Source of the DNA: Pseudomonas sp. FP198 | GTDB taxonomy: Bacteria; Pseudomonadota; Gammaproteobacteria; Pseudomonadales; Pseudomonadaceae | DNA: 64,000 nt | Reading direction: 5' to 3' | Assembly: GCF_030687895.1 (NCBI RefSeq) | Contig: NZ_CP117452.1 | Location: forward strand, 5,628,501 to 5,692,500 | In this document: one piece after another, positions 38,282 to 47,405 of the stretch | Layout: the number at the start of each line of letters is the position of its first letter | How positions within the stretch are numbered: position 1 is the stretch's first letter | Notes under the pieces: model-generated | Seen by the model: the letters and a program-made list of their open reading frames with translations, nothing else | Told to the model about the DNA's origin: nothing | The model's database searches: none | Made by a program: the position numbers and the translations under genes

Positions 38282-39313
38282 GTGCAAATCCATAGCAATG
38301 CACGTTCCTTGAGATTTGTGCCGATGGTCGACAAGAACCTACAGGATTCATCCCAGCCACATTGGCCCGAAGCGGCCCAGACACTCATGGCGCTGATGCA
38401 CGCCCAAGGGGAAGTGGCGCGCCTGAGCGAGCGGGAGCAGTTGTTCAGTTCGTTGCTGGTCAGCGTCAACGCGGTGCTGTGGGCGTTCAATTGGGAAACC
38501 CGGCAAGTGCTGTACGTCAGCCCCGCCTACGAGCGGATTTTCGGCCGCCCCGCCGGCCTCGTGCTGGCTGACTACAACGAATGGCGTGACGCAATCTACC
38601 CGGACGATCTGGATTACGCCGAGCGCAGCCTGGCCGAGGTGTTGGTCAAAGGCGCCGTGGAAGATCGGGAATACCGCATCATCGCCGCCGACGGCCAGAT
38701 CCGCTGGCTCAGCGATAAATGTTTCATCAATCGTCAGGCCGATCCGGGGCAACCGGTGATTGTGGTCGGCATCGCCGAAGACATTACCGAAAAGAAGCTG
38801 CTCGAAAGCGAACTGCAGCGGCTGGCGACCACCGACGTGCTCACCCAGAGCAGCAACCGCCGTCATTTCTTCGAGTGCGCCCATCGGGAATTCGAGCAGG
38901 CAAGGCTGCAAGGCACGCCGATGGCATTCCTGTTGCTGGACATCGATGACTTCAAACTGATCAACGACACTTACGGCCACCAGGAAGGCGATACGGTATT
39001 GCAAAAGATCGCCGAGAGCGGGCGGAGCGTGCTCAGGCGCGGTGACCTCTTCGGTCGGATCGGTGGTGAAGAGTTTGCCGCTGTTTTCCCCGGCTGTGCC
39101 CCGGACATGGCATTGCAGGTCGCCGAGCGCTTGCAGCGGGAAATCCAGCGCCTGGCGTTTCGCTGCGGGGAGCATGACTTCGGCATCACCGTCAGCCAGG
39201 GCCTGACTGGGATCAGCGCCGAAGACCAGACCCTCGACAACCTGTTCGCCCGTGCTGACGCGGCGATGTACGAGGCCAAGCGCCAGGGCAAGAACCGCAT
39301 CATCGCGGCCTGA
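38282..39313 (+). CDS. PAS-GGDEF diguanylate cyclase
   Basis: 343 residues from GTG 38282, which has ggag seven bases upstream; ATG 38324 is the alternative and would remove 14 residues. No membrane segment, so it is cytoplasmic. A coiled N-terminus leads into a PAS fold (about 55-180, AVLWAFNWETRQVLYVSPAYERIFG), then GGDEF with an intact GGEEF and an RxxD product-inhibition site (RRGD) five residues before it. It should synthesise c-di-GMP under feedback control. It stands alone, on the same strand as desA. Confidence 0.88.
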   Translation: MQIHSNARSLRFVPMVDKNLQDSSQPHWPEAAQTLMALMHAQGEVARLSEREQLFSSLLVSVNAVLWAFNWETRQVLYVSPAYERIFGRPAGLVLADYNEWRDAIYPDDLDYAERSLAEVLVKGAVEDREYRIIAADGQIRWLSDKCFINRQADPGQPVIVVGIAEDITEKKLLESELQRLATTDVLTQSSNRRHFFECAHREFEQARLQGTPMAFLLLDIDDFKLINDTYGHQEGDTVLQKIAESGRSVLRRGDLFGRIGGEEFAAVFPGCAPDMALQVAERLQREIQRLAFRCGEHDFGITVSQGLTGISAEDQTLDNLFARADAAMYEAKRQGKNRIIAA

Positions 39314-39333
39314 GTGTCTCACCATCAATCAAC

Positions 39334-39423
39334 TGTAGGAGCGAGCCTGCTCGCGAATACGGTGTGTCAGTCGACTTATCCGTTACTGACACACTGCTTT
39401 CGCGAGCAGGCTCGCTCCCACAG
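39334..39423. repeat. REP class B inverted pair
   Basis: Arms tgtaggagcgagcctgctcg and ttcgcgagcaggctcgctcc lie between the convergent diguanylate cyclase and HDOD genes. Confidence 0.8.
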
Positions 39424-39438
39424 GGGTCAGTGGTGAAT

Positions 39439-40653
39439 TTACTGGCGGCGCAACCGCATCAACTCCGGCAGCCCGATCTTCAGCAAGCGCGCCGTGCGTC
39501 CCCGGGCCAGTTCTTCAAGCCCTTCGTGCGCGGGTAAATGAGCCATCTGCGCCGCCATGTTCATCACCAGCGCCTCGCGGGAATAAACCCCGCCACCGAG
39601 ACCGTAGACCGCCGCGATCAACTCGCGCAGCTCCAGCGGCAAGCGCCAGCGGGTGCGCAGCGCCGAGCCAAAACCGGCGCCGAACTGTTCGAGCGAATCG
39701 CCGATTTCCTCCGGTTCGTCCAGCTCGCCGCCGGCCTGCTTCCATTCTTCCATGCAGCGCAGCAGTGCCAGGTCGCCCAAGCGATGCAACAGGCCGGCGC
39801 AATAACAGCGCTCCTGTTCCAGATCAAGCATGCGCGCCATCATCCGGGCGTACTCGGCGGTGTGCAGCGACAATTCCCAATAACGTTCGGCATAGTCCGC
39901 CAGCCAAGGCACGTTCAACCGGGCACAGCGCTTGAGGGTCAAGCCCAGGATCAGGTTCATGCTTTGCCCGGTGCCTAGCTGATGCAGCGCCTGGGCCACG
40001 GTCTGCACCGGACCGCCGCCCTGATGTTGCGCGGCGCTGTTGGCCGCGGCAATCAGCACGGCGGTGATCTGCGGGTCAGTACGGAGCTCTTCTTCCAGCA
40101 GTTTCAGATCCAGCCCACCAGGATTGAGACTGCGTTTGATCGCGACCTGCACATCGGTCATCAACGGCGCGCCTTCGGCCATGTCCCGTCGACGCTCCAG
40201 GAACGTCGCCAATGTGAGGCCCGGTCCTGGAATTGGCGCGGCGTTGGATGTGTCCTCGCTACTGAGAAGTAACCCCTGCAGACGCTGGGTCAGGTTTTCC
40301 CGGTTCAAGGGCGTGGTCAGATAGGCCGTCGGCGCCAGGGGCAAGACCTCGCGCACGCTGGCGCTGTCGTTGCGCCGGCTCACCAGGATGAACGGCAACA
40401 CGGGCGTGCGGTGGTGTTGGCGCAAGCCACGCAAGATACTCAGGCCATCGACACCCGGCAGTTCCCAATCGGCGATCACCAGGTCGTAAGAATTATGCGC
40501 CAGCAGCTCCAAGGCCTGCCGTCCCTCGCCACAAGTGTCTATCCGCGCATCGCAACGCACTCCGGACAGCACCTGCTCAAGCAGCTCCCTGGACGCCGGA
40601 TCGGCCTCGGCAATCAACACACGCGGTACAGCGGGTAAATCCACAGCAGTCAT
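39439..40653 (-). CDS. Response regulator with C-terminal HDOD domain
   Basis: 404 residues. A receiver domain (1-130) carries the acceptor Asp62 (IADWELPG) and an acidic cluster (EAD, 15-17), but the usual Lys near residue 110 is replaced (YLTTPLN), so its phosphorylation switch may be altered. A linker follows, then an HDOD domain (about 165-375), a catalytically empty relative of HD phosphohydrolases used in signalling protein complexes. No histidine kinase is adjacent. The neighbouring diguanylate cyclase gene converges on it, which suggests a c-di-GMP or motility context without proving one. Confidence 0.85.
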   Translation of the reverse strand: MTAVDLPAVPRVLIAEADPASRELLEQVLSGVRCDARIDTCGEGRQALELLAHNSYDLVIADWELPGVDGLSILRGLRQHHRTPVLPFILVSRRNDSASVREVLPLAPTAYLTTPLNRENLTQRLQGLLLSSEDTSNAAPIPGPGLTLATFLERRRDMAEGAPLMTDVQVAIKRSLNPGGLDLKLLEEELRTDPQITAVLIAAANSAAQHQGGGPVQTVAQALHQLGTGQSMNLILGLTLKRCARLNVPWLADYAERYWELSLHTAEYARMMARMLDLEQERCYCAGLLHRLGDLALLRCMEEWKQAGGELDEPEEIGDSLEQFGAGFGSALRTRWRLPLELRELIAAVYGLGGGVYSREALVMNMAAQMAHLPAHEGLEELARGRTARLLKIGLPELMRLRRQ

Positions 40654-40743
40654 GCCGCATCGCTCCCTTGCAATACATGCACCTTAGACAATAACGGCCA
40701 TTCCAGACAGGTCGAAACCACCGTGGATCTGTAGCCGAATATG

Positions 40744-40766
40744 AAAAAACCCGCCGAAGCGGGTTT
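40744..40766 (-). terminator. Rho-independent terminator of gabT
   Basis: On the minus strand: aaacccgc-ttcg-gcgggttt followed by a T-run, 51 bases beyond the gabT stop. The UUCG-type loop is typical of strong terminators. It may also stop transcription from the other side. Confidence 0.85.
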
Positions 40767-40783
40767 CTTGTGGATCAGCACAC

Positions 40784-40810
40784 AGCTCAGAGCTCAGAGC
40801 TCAGAGCTCG
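40784..40810. repeat. Short tandem repeat, agctcag x 3.9
   Basis: Seven-base unit repeated in the gabT 3' untranslated region, between the stop and the terminator. The copy number may vary between strains by slippage; no function is suggested. Confidence 0.7.
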
Positions 40811-40816
40811 TAAATA

Positions 40817-42094
40817 TCAAAGCTCGGAGAAACACTCTTCGATGATTGCCAGGCCTTTGTCCAGTTGCTCATCCGGCGAAGTCAGCGGCACCAGCACGCG
40901 CAGGACGTTGCCATAGGTCCCGCAGGACAGCAGGATCAAGCCCTTGTCGCGCGCCTTGGCCACTACTTGCGCAACGGCGGCAGCGTTCGGCTTGTGGGTG
41001 TCGCCATCTTCGAACAGCTCCACGGCGATCATGGCGCCCAAGGCACGGACTTCACCGATGACCGGGTATTTCTTCTGGATAGCCTTGAGGCCAGTCACCA
41101 GGCGCTCGCCAACGGCCTTGCAACGATCCAGCAGGTGTTCTTCTTCGAACACGTCCATCACCGCCAGCGCAGCGGCGCAGGCAATCGGGCTGCCGGCGTA
41201 GGTGCCGCCGAGGCCGCCTGGCGCAATGGCATCCATGTATTCGGCCTTGCCGCACACGCCGGCCAGCGGGAAACCGCCGGCAATGGATTTGGCAAAGGTG
41301 GTCAGGTCGGCGGCGACGCCCATCTGCTCCATGGCGAAGAACGTACCGGTACGACCGGCGCCGGTTTGCACTTCGTCGGCAATCAGCAGGATCCCGTGCT
41401 GGTCGCACAGGGCGCGCAGGCGCTGCATGAAGGCCTTCGGCGCCACATAGAAGCCACCCTCGCCCTGGACCGGCTCGATGATGATGGCGGCGATGTCGCG
41501 TGGCTCGGCGTCGTTCTTGAAGATGCGTTCGATGCTGGCGATGGAGTCGTCAACGCTCACGCCATGCAGCTCGTTCGGGTACAGCGCGCGGAAAATGCCG
41601 CCAGGCATCAGGCCCATGCCGGCCGAGTAAGGCACGACCTTACCGGTCAGGCCCAGGGTCATCATGGTACGACCGTGGTAAGCGCCGGTGAAGGCGATCA
41701 CACCGGCACGGCCAGTGGCGGCACGGGCGATCTTCACGGCGTTTTCCACCGCTTCGGAACCGGTGGTCACCAGCAGGGTTTTCTTGGCGAAATCACCCGG
41801 GACCTTGGCGTTGATTTTTTCGCACAGCTCCACGTACGGCTCGTAGGCCAGGACCTGGAAGCAAGTGTGGGTCAGCTTGTTCAGCTGTTCGGTGACGGCG
41901 GCGATGATGTTCGGGTGCACGTGGCCGGTGTTCAGTACGGCGATACCACCGGCGAAGTCGATGAATTCACGACCTTCAACGTCGGTAACCGTGGCGTTCT
42001 TCGCCGATTCGGCAAAGATCGGGTGAATCTGGCCGACACCGCGGGGAACAGCGGCGGTACGGCGGGCCATCAGGTCTGCGTTGGTCTTGCTCAT
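40817..42094 (-). CDS. gabT: 4-aminobutyrate aminotransferase GabT
   Basis: 425 residues from ATG 42094, with gagga upstream. Class III PLP aminotransferase: the PLP lysine lies in TTFAKSIAGGFPLAG, with the EPVQGEGG and ADEVQTGAGRTG segments. It moves the amino group of GABA to 2-oxoglutarate and yields succinate semialdehyde for GabD, encoded just upstream on the same strand. The related DavT acts on 5-aminovalerate and may be indistinguishable by sequence. Confidence 0.93.
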   Translation of the reverse strand: MSKTNADLMARRTAAVPRGVGQIHPIFAESAKNATVTDVEGREFIDFAGGIAVLNTGHVHPNIIAAVTEQLNKLTHTCFQVLAYEPYVELCEKINAKVPGDFAKKTLLVTTGSEAVENAVKIARAATGRAGVIAFTGAYHGRTMMTLGLTGKVVPYSAGMGLMPGGIFRALYPNELHGVSVDDSIASIERIFKNDAEPRDIAAIIIEPVQGEGGFYVAPKAFMQRLRALCDQHGILLIADEVQTGAGRTGTFFAMEQMGVAADLTTFAKSIAGGFPLAGVCGKAEYMDAIAPGGLGGTYAGSPIACAAALAVMDVFEEEHLLDRCKAVGERLVTGLKAIQKKYPVIGEVRALGAMIAVELFEDGDTHKPNAAAVAQVVAKARDKGLILLSCGTYGNVLRVLVPLTSPDEQLDKGLAIIEECFSEL

Positions 42095-42269
42095 TAAAAA
42101 TGTCCTCATTCGCCGCTCATCGGTCGGCGTGGCTCAAGGAATACATGGCGGGGAGGCAGCTGCGACAGCATGCGATGATCGACTGCCGCAGCGTTCCGGC
42201 CACAAGAAACAGAACGGGGTAAAACGCGCAAAGGGACAGCGCTCTCGTGCCCTTTGCGCTTGTAGCAGA

Positions 42270-43712
42270 TCAGATACCCAGGCAGAGGTATTTGATTTCC
42301 AGGTAATCCTCGATGCCGTACTTGGAGCCCTCACGGCCCAGGCCCGAAGCCTTGATGCCGCCAAACGGCGCGACTTCGTTGGAGATCAAACCGGTGTTGA
42401 CGCCGACCATGCCGTATTCGAGGGCTTCGGCCACACGGAACACACGGCCCAGGTCGCGGGCATAGAAGTACGAAGCCAGGCCGAACTCGGTGTCGTTGGA
42501 CATCGCGATCACTTCGGCTTCGTCTTTGAAGCGGAACAGCGGCGCCAATGGGCCGAAGGTTTCTTCCTTCGCCACGGCGGCATTTTTCGGCACGTTGGTC
42601 AGGATGGTCGGCTCGAAGAAATTGCCTTCCATCGGCTTGCCGCCCGACAGCACGGTCGCGCCTTTGCTGACCGCATCGGCGATATGTTCCTGTACCTTGG
42701 CAACCGCTTTTTCGTCGATCAACGGACCGGTAGTGATGCCGTCTTCCAGACCGTTGCCGATCTTGAGCTTGGCCACCGCTGCCTTGAGTTTCTCGGCGAA
42801 GGCGTCGTACACCGAATCCTGGACGTACAGGCGGTTGGCGCAGACGCAGGTCTGGCCATTGTTACGGTATTTGGAAATGATCGCGCCTTCGACGGCCTTG
42901 TCCAGGTCCGCGTCGTCGAACACGATGAACGGCGCGTTGCCGCCCAGTTCCAGGGAAACCTTCTTGATGTCCTTGGCGCATTCGGCCATCAACTGGCGAC
43001 CGATCTCGGTCGAACCGGTGAAGGACAGCTTGCGCACGATCGGGTTGCTGGTCAGCTCGCCACCGATGTCGCCGGCACTGCCGGTGACCACGCTCAACAC
43101 GCCTTGCGGGATGCCGGCACGGTGCGCCAGCTCCACCAGGGCCAGCGCCGAGAACGGCGTCTGCGAAGCCGGCTTGATGACCATGGTGCAACCGGCGGCC
43201 AGGGCCGGACCGGCCTTGCGGGTGATCATCGCGGCCGGGAAGTTCCACGGCGTAATCGCGGCGGTCACACCGATTGGTTGCTTGATCACGATCAGGCGCT
43301 TGTCCGGCTGGTGGCCGGGAATCACATCACCGTAGATGCGCTTGGCTTCTTCGGCGAACCATTCGATAAAGGAGGCGGCGTAGACGATCTCGCCCTTGGC
43401 TTCGGCCAGCGGCTTGCCCTGCTCCAGGGTCATCAGGCGACCGAGGTCGTCCTGGTTTTCGATCAGCAATTCATACCAGCGACGCAGCTTGTTGGCGCGC
43501 TCCTTGGCGGTCAACCCACGCCAGGCCGGCAGCGCCTTGTCGGCGGCTTCGATCGCGCGACGGGTTTCGGCAGCGCCCATCTTCGGCACTGTGCCCAATA
43601 CTTCGCCCGTTGCCGGGTTGGTGACCTTGATCGTCTGACCATTGTCCGCATCGACCCAAGCGCCATCGATAAAGGCTTGCTGGCGGAACAACTGGGTGTC
43701 TTTAAGCTGCAT
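42270..43712 (-). CDS. gabD: Succinate-semialdehyde dehydrogenase GabD (NADP type)
   Basis: 480 residues from ATG 43712 with an aagga ribosome site. Catalytic Cys in NGQTCVCANR, general-base Glu in ELGGNAPF and the Rossmann segment FTGSTEIGRQL identify an aldehyde dehydrogenase of the GabD group. It oxidises succinate semialdehyde, and probably glutarate semialdehyde (DavD role), to the acid. It is followed after 175 bases by gabT on the same strand; the gap is long enough for a separate gabT promoter, although one transcript is the usual arrangement. Confidence 0.93.
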   Translation of the reverse strand: MQLKDTQLFRQQAFIDGAWVDADNGQTIKVTNPATGEVLGTVPKMGAAETRRAIEAADKALPAWRGLTAKERANKLRRWYELLIENQDDLGRLMTLEQGKPLAEAKGEIVYAASFIEWFAEEAKRIYGDVIPGHQPDKRLIVIKQPIGVTAAITPWNFPAAMITRKAGPALAAGCTMVIKPASQTPFSALALVELAHRAGIPQGVLSVVTGSAGDIGGELTSNPIVRKLSFTGSTEIGRQLMAECAKDIKKVSLELGGNAPFIVFDDADLDKAVEGAIISKYRNNGQTCVCANRLYVQDSVYDAFAEKLKAAVAKLKIGNGLEDGITTGPLIDEKAVAKVQEHIADAVSKGATVLSGGKPMEGNFFEPTILTNVPKNAAVAKEETFGPLAPLFRFKDEAEVIAMSNDTEFGLASYFYARDLGRVFRVAEALEYGMVGVNTGLISNEVAPFGGIKASGLGREGSKYGIEDYLEIKYLCLGI

Positions 43713-44062
43713 GTCGGCTTTCCTTAACAGCACCGCGCGCACGCGGAGCGAATTAGAGTTGTAGAAAGGCGCCTCATGGGCTGCCGTCAGGGAAATCATC
43801 CACCGGGCTGAAGCACAGAAATAACGCACATAAGCACAGACGTGCGGTTCAGCACCCAGACAAGAGCGTTTGAAATCTCAAACGAATCCTAGGGCCGATG
43901 GGGTTGGAGGACAATAGGCTGTTCGAAAAAAAGAACGAAAAAGCTGCATTTGCCTGTTTTTTCTGATCAGCGTAGCCAACAGCCGCCGAGCGAGGCGAAA
44001 ACAAACGGCAAATCAGCAGCATGGACGCCCGCCATGCTTATGAGTATCATGGCGCCCGCGTT
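43713..44062. other. Gene-free interval between gabD and tRNA-Arg
   Basis: No gene is seen. It holds the gabD promoter region, an inverted repeat cgtttga-aatc-tcaaacg at 43867-43884 and an A-rich stretch at 43920-43945. The tRNA promoter should lie in the last 60 bases, but I cannot fix its elements. Confidence 0.6.
43867..43884. promoter_or_regulatory. Inverted repeat upstream of gabD, possible operator
   Basis: cgtttga-aatc-tcaaacg with 7-bp perfect arms lies 155 bases before the gabD start. It could bind a regulator of GABA catabolism; no regulator gene is adjacent. Confidence 0.3.
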
Positions 44063-44139
44063 GCACCAGTAGCTCAGCTGGATAGAGTACTGCCCTCCGA
44101 AGGCAGGGGTCGTGGGTTCGAATCCCGCCTGGTGCACCA
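44063..44139 (+). tRNA. tRNA-Arg (anticodon CCG)
   Basis: 77 bases with encoded CCA. The acceptor arms gcaccag/ctggtgc pair, the D arm is agctcagctggatagagt, the anticodon arm ctgcc-ctccgaa-ggcag gives CCG (reads CGG), and the T arm is gtgggttcgaatcccgc. All conserved positions are present. Confidence 0.96.
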
Positions 44140-44152
44140 GACATGAAAAATC

Positions 44153-44186
44153 AAAAGCCCCAGTCCTCACGGATTGGGGCTTTTTT
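44153..44186 (+). terminator. Terminator of tRNA-Arg
   Basis: agccccagtcc-tcac-ggattggggct, an 11-pair stem with one G-U, flanked by an A-run and followed by six T, starts 14 bases after the tRNA. Confidence 0.9.
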
Positions 44187-44225
44187 GTGGCGCTGTCCTT
44201 ACCCGATTCTGAACTGGGTAGTTTT

Positions 44226-44268
44226 GGGGCTGCTGCGCAGCCCAGCGGGAGCAAGCTCCCTCGCCACG
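44226..44268. repeat. Single REP class A arm
   Basis: Ends with agcgggagcaagctccctcg; only one arm of the usual pair is present, 12 bases from the anti-sigma gene stop. Confidence 0.7.
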
Positions 44269-44279
44269 CGCACTCTCTC

Positions 44280-44885
44280 TCATCGCTTGCGCAACGCCTC
44301 CAACCGCGCCGGCAGGTCTTCCTTGGGAAAGCGCTTGTGCAGCGCCAGCAGTTTTTCATCAGCGGCCTTGCTATCCCCCGCCTCGCGCAATCGCAGCACC
44401 TCAAGCAGCTCCTGCTCAAGTGTTGGCACTGCGGCGGGCGCGGCGTTGCTCATTTTCGCCGCGGGCTTATCCGCCAACGCTTGTATCGGGCTGGCCGGAG
44501 CTCGGGCCAGTTCGCCCTGGGGCGCCATGCGAGTGACCGGTGCGGGGGCCGGCAGCGGCGTAGCGGCAACCGAGGGCTGTTGCCGATCAGCGGAAAACTC
44601 CATCGAGGCGGGTGAAGCCAGTTGCTCCTCGGTCGACGTACGCAGCACCAGGCCGATCATCAGCGCCACACCGGCAACGGTGGCGAATGCCATTTGCCAA
44701 CGGGGTCGCTGACAAGCCTGCAGCCAGCGCTGCCACAGGCTCGGCGCCGGCGTCGGGGCTTCACGGCGGGCGGTGGCCAGGATGAAGGCGTCCATGGAGG
44801 CCGGCGGCTCGCCGCTGGCGTGTTGGCGGAAATGCTCGACCAGCGTTTCGTCGATGGAATCCGGCGTCTGTTTGGGGTCGATCAT
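44280..44885 (-). CDS. Probable anti-sigma factor, single-pass membrane protein
   Basis: 201 residues: a cytoplasmic N-terminal part (1-70), one membrane helix (about 70-85, [15 protein letters not shown]), and a Pro/Ala-rich periplasmic part ending in a helical segment ([32 protein letters not shown]). The start overlaps the stop of the ECF sigma gene by 4 bases. This layout and coupling are typical of anti-sigma factors; there is no zinc-binding HxxxCxxC motif, so it is not of the ZAS class. Function is inferred mainly from position. Confidence 0.7.
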   Translation of the reverse strand: MIDPKQTPDSIDETLVEHFRQHASGEPPASMDAFILATARREAPTPAPSLWQRWLQACQRPRWQMAFATVAGVALMIGLVLRTSTEEQLASPASMEFSADRQQPSVAATPLPAPAPVTRMAPQGELARAPASPIQALADKPAAKMSNAAPAAVPTLEQELLEVLRLREAGDSKAADEKLLALHKRFPKEDLPARLEALRKR

Positions 44886-45478
44886 GCGGGTACCTCCTCG
44901 GCCAACAGGCGATGCAGTTTCTGTTGGGCGTAACGCAAGCGGCTCTTGACCGTTTCCAGCGGAACGCCGGTCAGGGCAGCGATCTGTGGCAGTTCGAGAT
45001 CACCGTGCAGGCGCAGCAGGAACACTTCCCGCTGATCCTCGGGCAAGGCCTGCAATGCGGCGTCCAGACGGGCCTGGTCGCGACTCAGGCTCAACTGTTG
45101 CTCAGGGTTGCCGGTGTCGTCGGGCTGGACATGAAGCTGCTCGTCATAGCTGTCGTGCAGCGGATTGTGGACGCCGTGCTTGCGCCAGTGGTCGATCAAG
45201 CGGTTACGGGCAATCTGGAACAACCATGTACGAAAACTCGCCCGGCCTTGTGGCTGAGTGGTGCTGCGGATCAGGCTGAGCCAGGTGTCCTGGAAAATTT
45301 CCTCGGCCAGTTCGGCCTTGTTGCTCAAGGACACCAGAAAACGATAAAGCCCTTGCCGATGGCGGGCGTACAGGGCTTCGAAACAAGCCCCGTCGCCTTC
45401 GCGATAGCGGGCCAGCAGCGATTCGTCGCTGGGAGAATCAAGCGCAGCGGGCATTTCGATGACGAACTCCTTTGTCAT
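44882..45478 (-). CDS. ECF-type RNA polymerase sigma factor
   Basis: 198 residues from ATG 45478, with agga upstream. Region 2 (YARHRQGLYRFLVSLSNKAELAEEIFQDTWLSLI, then FRTWLFQIARNRLIDHWRK) and region 4 (LPEDQREVFLLRLHGDLELPQIAALTGVPLETVKSRLRYA) are intact. It is co-translated with the membrane protein at 44280, its likely anti-sigma factor. The VWA lipoprotein gene upstream on the same strand may belong to the same response. The inducing signal is unknown. Confidence 0.9.
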   Translation of the reverse strand: MTKEFVIEMPAALDSPSDESLLARYREGDGACFEALYARHRQGLYRFLVSLSNKAELAEEIFQDTWLSLIRSTTQPQGRASFRTWLFQIARNRLIDHWRKHGVHNPLHDSYDEQLHVQPDDTGNPEQQLSLSRDQARLDAALQALPEDQREVFLLRLHGDLELPQIAALTGVPLETVKSRLRYAQQKLHRLLAEEVPA

Positions 45479-45511
45479 TGCAACACGGTCCTGGCGACGA
45501 CAGGGGAAGCC

Positions 45512-45597
45512 TGTGGGAGCGAGCTTGCTCGCGATAGTGTCGGTCCAGTCGGCATTGATGTGACTGGTACACCGCCATCGCGAGCTCGCTCCCACAG
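45512..45597. repeat. REP class B inverted pair, one arm shortened
   Basis: Arms tgtgggagcgagcttgctcg and cgcgagctcgctcccaca; the right arm lacks four bases of the core. It lies between the VWA lipoprotein gene and the ECF sigma gene. Confidence 0.75.
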
Positions 45598-45619
45598 TTG
45601 ATCCCCATTGTGGCCGGGA

Positions 45620-47287
45620 TCAGCGTTTGGCCGCAGGTTCGAGGCTCTGGGCCAGCTCCACCAGTTGCACGAACTCGGCACGCAGCCCGAACGGATCGTC
45701 ACCGCGGGCCGAGCGCGCCAACTGCGCGGTATCCTTCAAGGTCATCTGCCCAGTGTAGCGTCCATCGCCCTTGAGCTGTTGGGCGAAGGCCGCCACGGCG
45801 GCGGAGAAACGCAGGTCATCGCTGGGCTTGTCATTGCGCGGTAAGAGGGCAATAGGATGTTCGATCAACCGGCTGCTACCGCCTTCCGCCGGTTTGTAGC
45901 GTACGCGCAACATCGCCAGTTCGCCGGACTTGCCGTCCGCCTTGGGCGCGTTCCCATAACGCAGCGGCTCCAACCAGCCCTCCTCTCCTTTCGGGACAAT
46001 TTCATACAGCGCGGTCACGGTATGCCCAGCGCCGATCTCGCCTGCGTCGACCTTGTCGTTGCTGAAATCCTCACGTTTCAACGCGCGGTTCTCATAACCC
46101 AGCAGTCGATATTCGCTGACCTGGGCGGGGTTGAACTCCACCTGCAACTTCACGTCTCGCGCTACCACCGCCAGGGTGGAGCTGAGCTGGTCCACCAGGA
46201 CCTTGCGCGCTTCGAGCAGGTTGTCGATGTACGCGTAGTTACCGTCACCGGCGTCAGCCAGTTGCTCCATCAGGTGTTCGTTGTAGTTATCCACACCGAA
46301 GCCCAGTGTCGTCAGGGAAACGCCGCTTTTGCGCTGATCCACGGCCATCTGCTTGAGGCTGTCGAAATCACTGATGCCGACGTTGAAGTCACCATCGGTG
46401 GCCAGCAGGATGCGGTTGATGCCTTTGTCGATAAAACTTTCCCGAGCCATCTGGTAGGCCAGCTCGATGCCCGAGGCGCCGGCAGTGGAACCGCCTGCAC
46501 TCAGTTGATCGATGGCGTTGCGGATCTTCACCTTGTCGCTACCCGAGGTAGGCTTGAGCACTACCCGCGACTCACCGGCATAGACCACCAGGGACACCCG
46601 GTCCTGATCGCGCAATTGGTCCACCAGCAATTTCAGCGTGCTCTTGACCAGCGGCAGGCCTTCGCGACGGTTCATCGAGCCGGACACATCCACCAGAAAT
46701 ACCAGGTTGGCCGGGGCCAGGTCTGAGACGGCGCGGTCAGACGCCTTGATGCCAACGCGTAACAAACGGGTGTGGGGATTCCAGGGCGATGGCGCGATTT
46801 CGGTGGTCACGCCAAAGGGCGAACCGTCGGTGGGCAACGCGTAGTGGTAAGGAAAGTAGTTGACCATTTCCTCCAATCGCACAGCGCCCTCGGGTGGCAA
46901 GTTGCCTTGGTTGAGGAAACGTCGCACGTTGGCATAGCTGCCGGTATCGACATCCACACTGAAGGTCGAGACCGGTGTCTCGGCGACGCTGTGGACAGGA
47001 TTTTCCGGCAGCTTCTCGTACTGTTCGCGCGGCTCGCTGCGGTAATCATTGGAAATAACATCGCCCATCGGCGCAGGCATTGAGGCCGGAGCGGCCATGC
47101 GCTTGGCCACAGGCTGGCGCACGTAGGCGATCTCCCCTTGCGGCGCGACGATGGGCGCCGCCGCCACCGGTTCCGCCGACTTGGCAGCCTCACGGGACGA
47201 AGACATCCCACAGCCGGCCAAAGCCACCAGCAGGGTGACGGCAAAGCCCTGGGTGGCAGGACGTATATACGAAAGCGGACGGGACAT
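45620..47287 (-). CDS. VWA-domain lipoprotein (YfbK-like, DUF3520)
   Basis: 555 residues from ATG 47287. A lipoprotein signal ends in LAGC near residue 26. A vWF-associated N-terminal domain (about 90-190, TFSVDVDTGSYANVRRFLN), a VWA domain with intact metal site DVSGS (about 205-385) and a DUF3520-type C-terminal region follow. Proteins of this group sit at the cell envelope and bind partners through the metal site; the partner is unknown. Together with the ECF sigma/anti-sigma pair downstream on the same strand it forms an arrangement that recurs in proteobacteria. Confidence 0.85.
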   Translation of the reverse strand: MSRPLSYIRPATQGFAVTLLVALAGCGMSSSREAAKSAEPVAAAPIVAPQGEIAYVRQPVAKRMAAPASMPAPMGDVISNDYRSEPREQYEKLPENPVHSVAETPVSTFSVDVDTGSYANVRRFLNQGNLPPEGAVRLEEMVNYFPYHYALPTDGSPFGVTTEIAPSPWNPHTRLLRVGIKASDRAVSDLAPANLVFLVDVSGSMNRREGLPLVKSTLKLLVDQLRDQDRVSLVVYAGESRVVLKPTSGSDKVKIRNAIDQLSAGGSTAGASGIELAYQMARESFIDKGINRILLATDGDFNVGISDFDSLKQMAVDQRKSGVSLTTLGFGVDNYNEHLMEQLADAGDGNYAYIDNLLEARKVLVDQLSSTLAVVARDVKLQVEFNPAQVSEYRLLGYENRALKREDFSNDKVDAGEIGAGHTVTALYEIVPKGEEGWLEPLRYGNAPKADGKSGELAMLRVRYKPAEGGSSRLIEHPIALLPRNDKPSDDLRFSAAVAAFAQQLKGDGRYTGQMTLKDTAQLARSARGDDPFGLRAEFVQLVELAQSLEPAAKR

Positions 47288-47405
47288 GGGCTGAACCTCG
47301 TGAGTGGATGATCCGTTCACAAGGTCAGACGCAAGAGATCAGTGGTTCGGGTTAACGACCAGAAAATTTTCTAGGCACTTGTCCTCTCAGCGGCGGCAAT
47401 TAGCC

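Noticed and set aside
42095..42269. A small gene between gabD and gabT
   Set aside because: No start with a ribosome site gives more than a few codons; more likely a leader or spacer.
44063..44186. tRNA-Arg as integration site of a genomic island
   Set aside because: The tRNA is followed by its own terminator and ordinary core genes; no integrase or direct repeat of the tRNA 3' end is seen.
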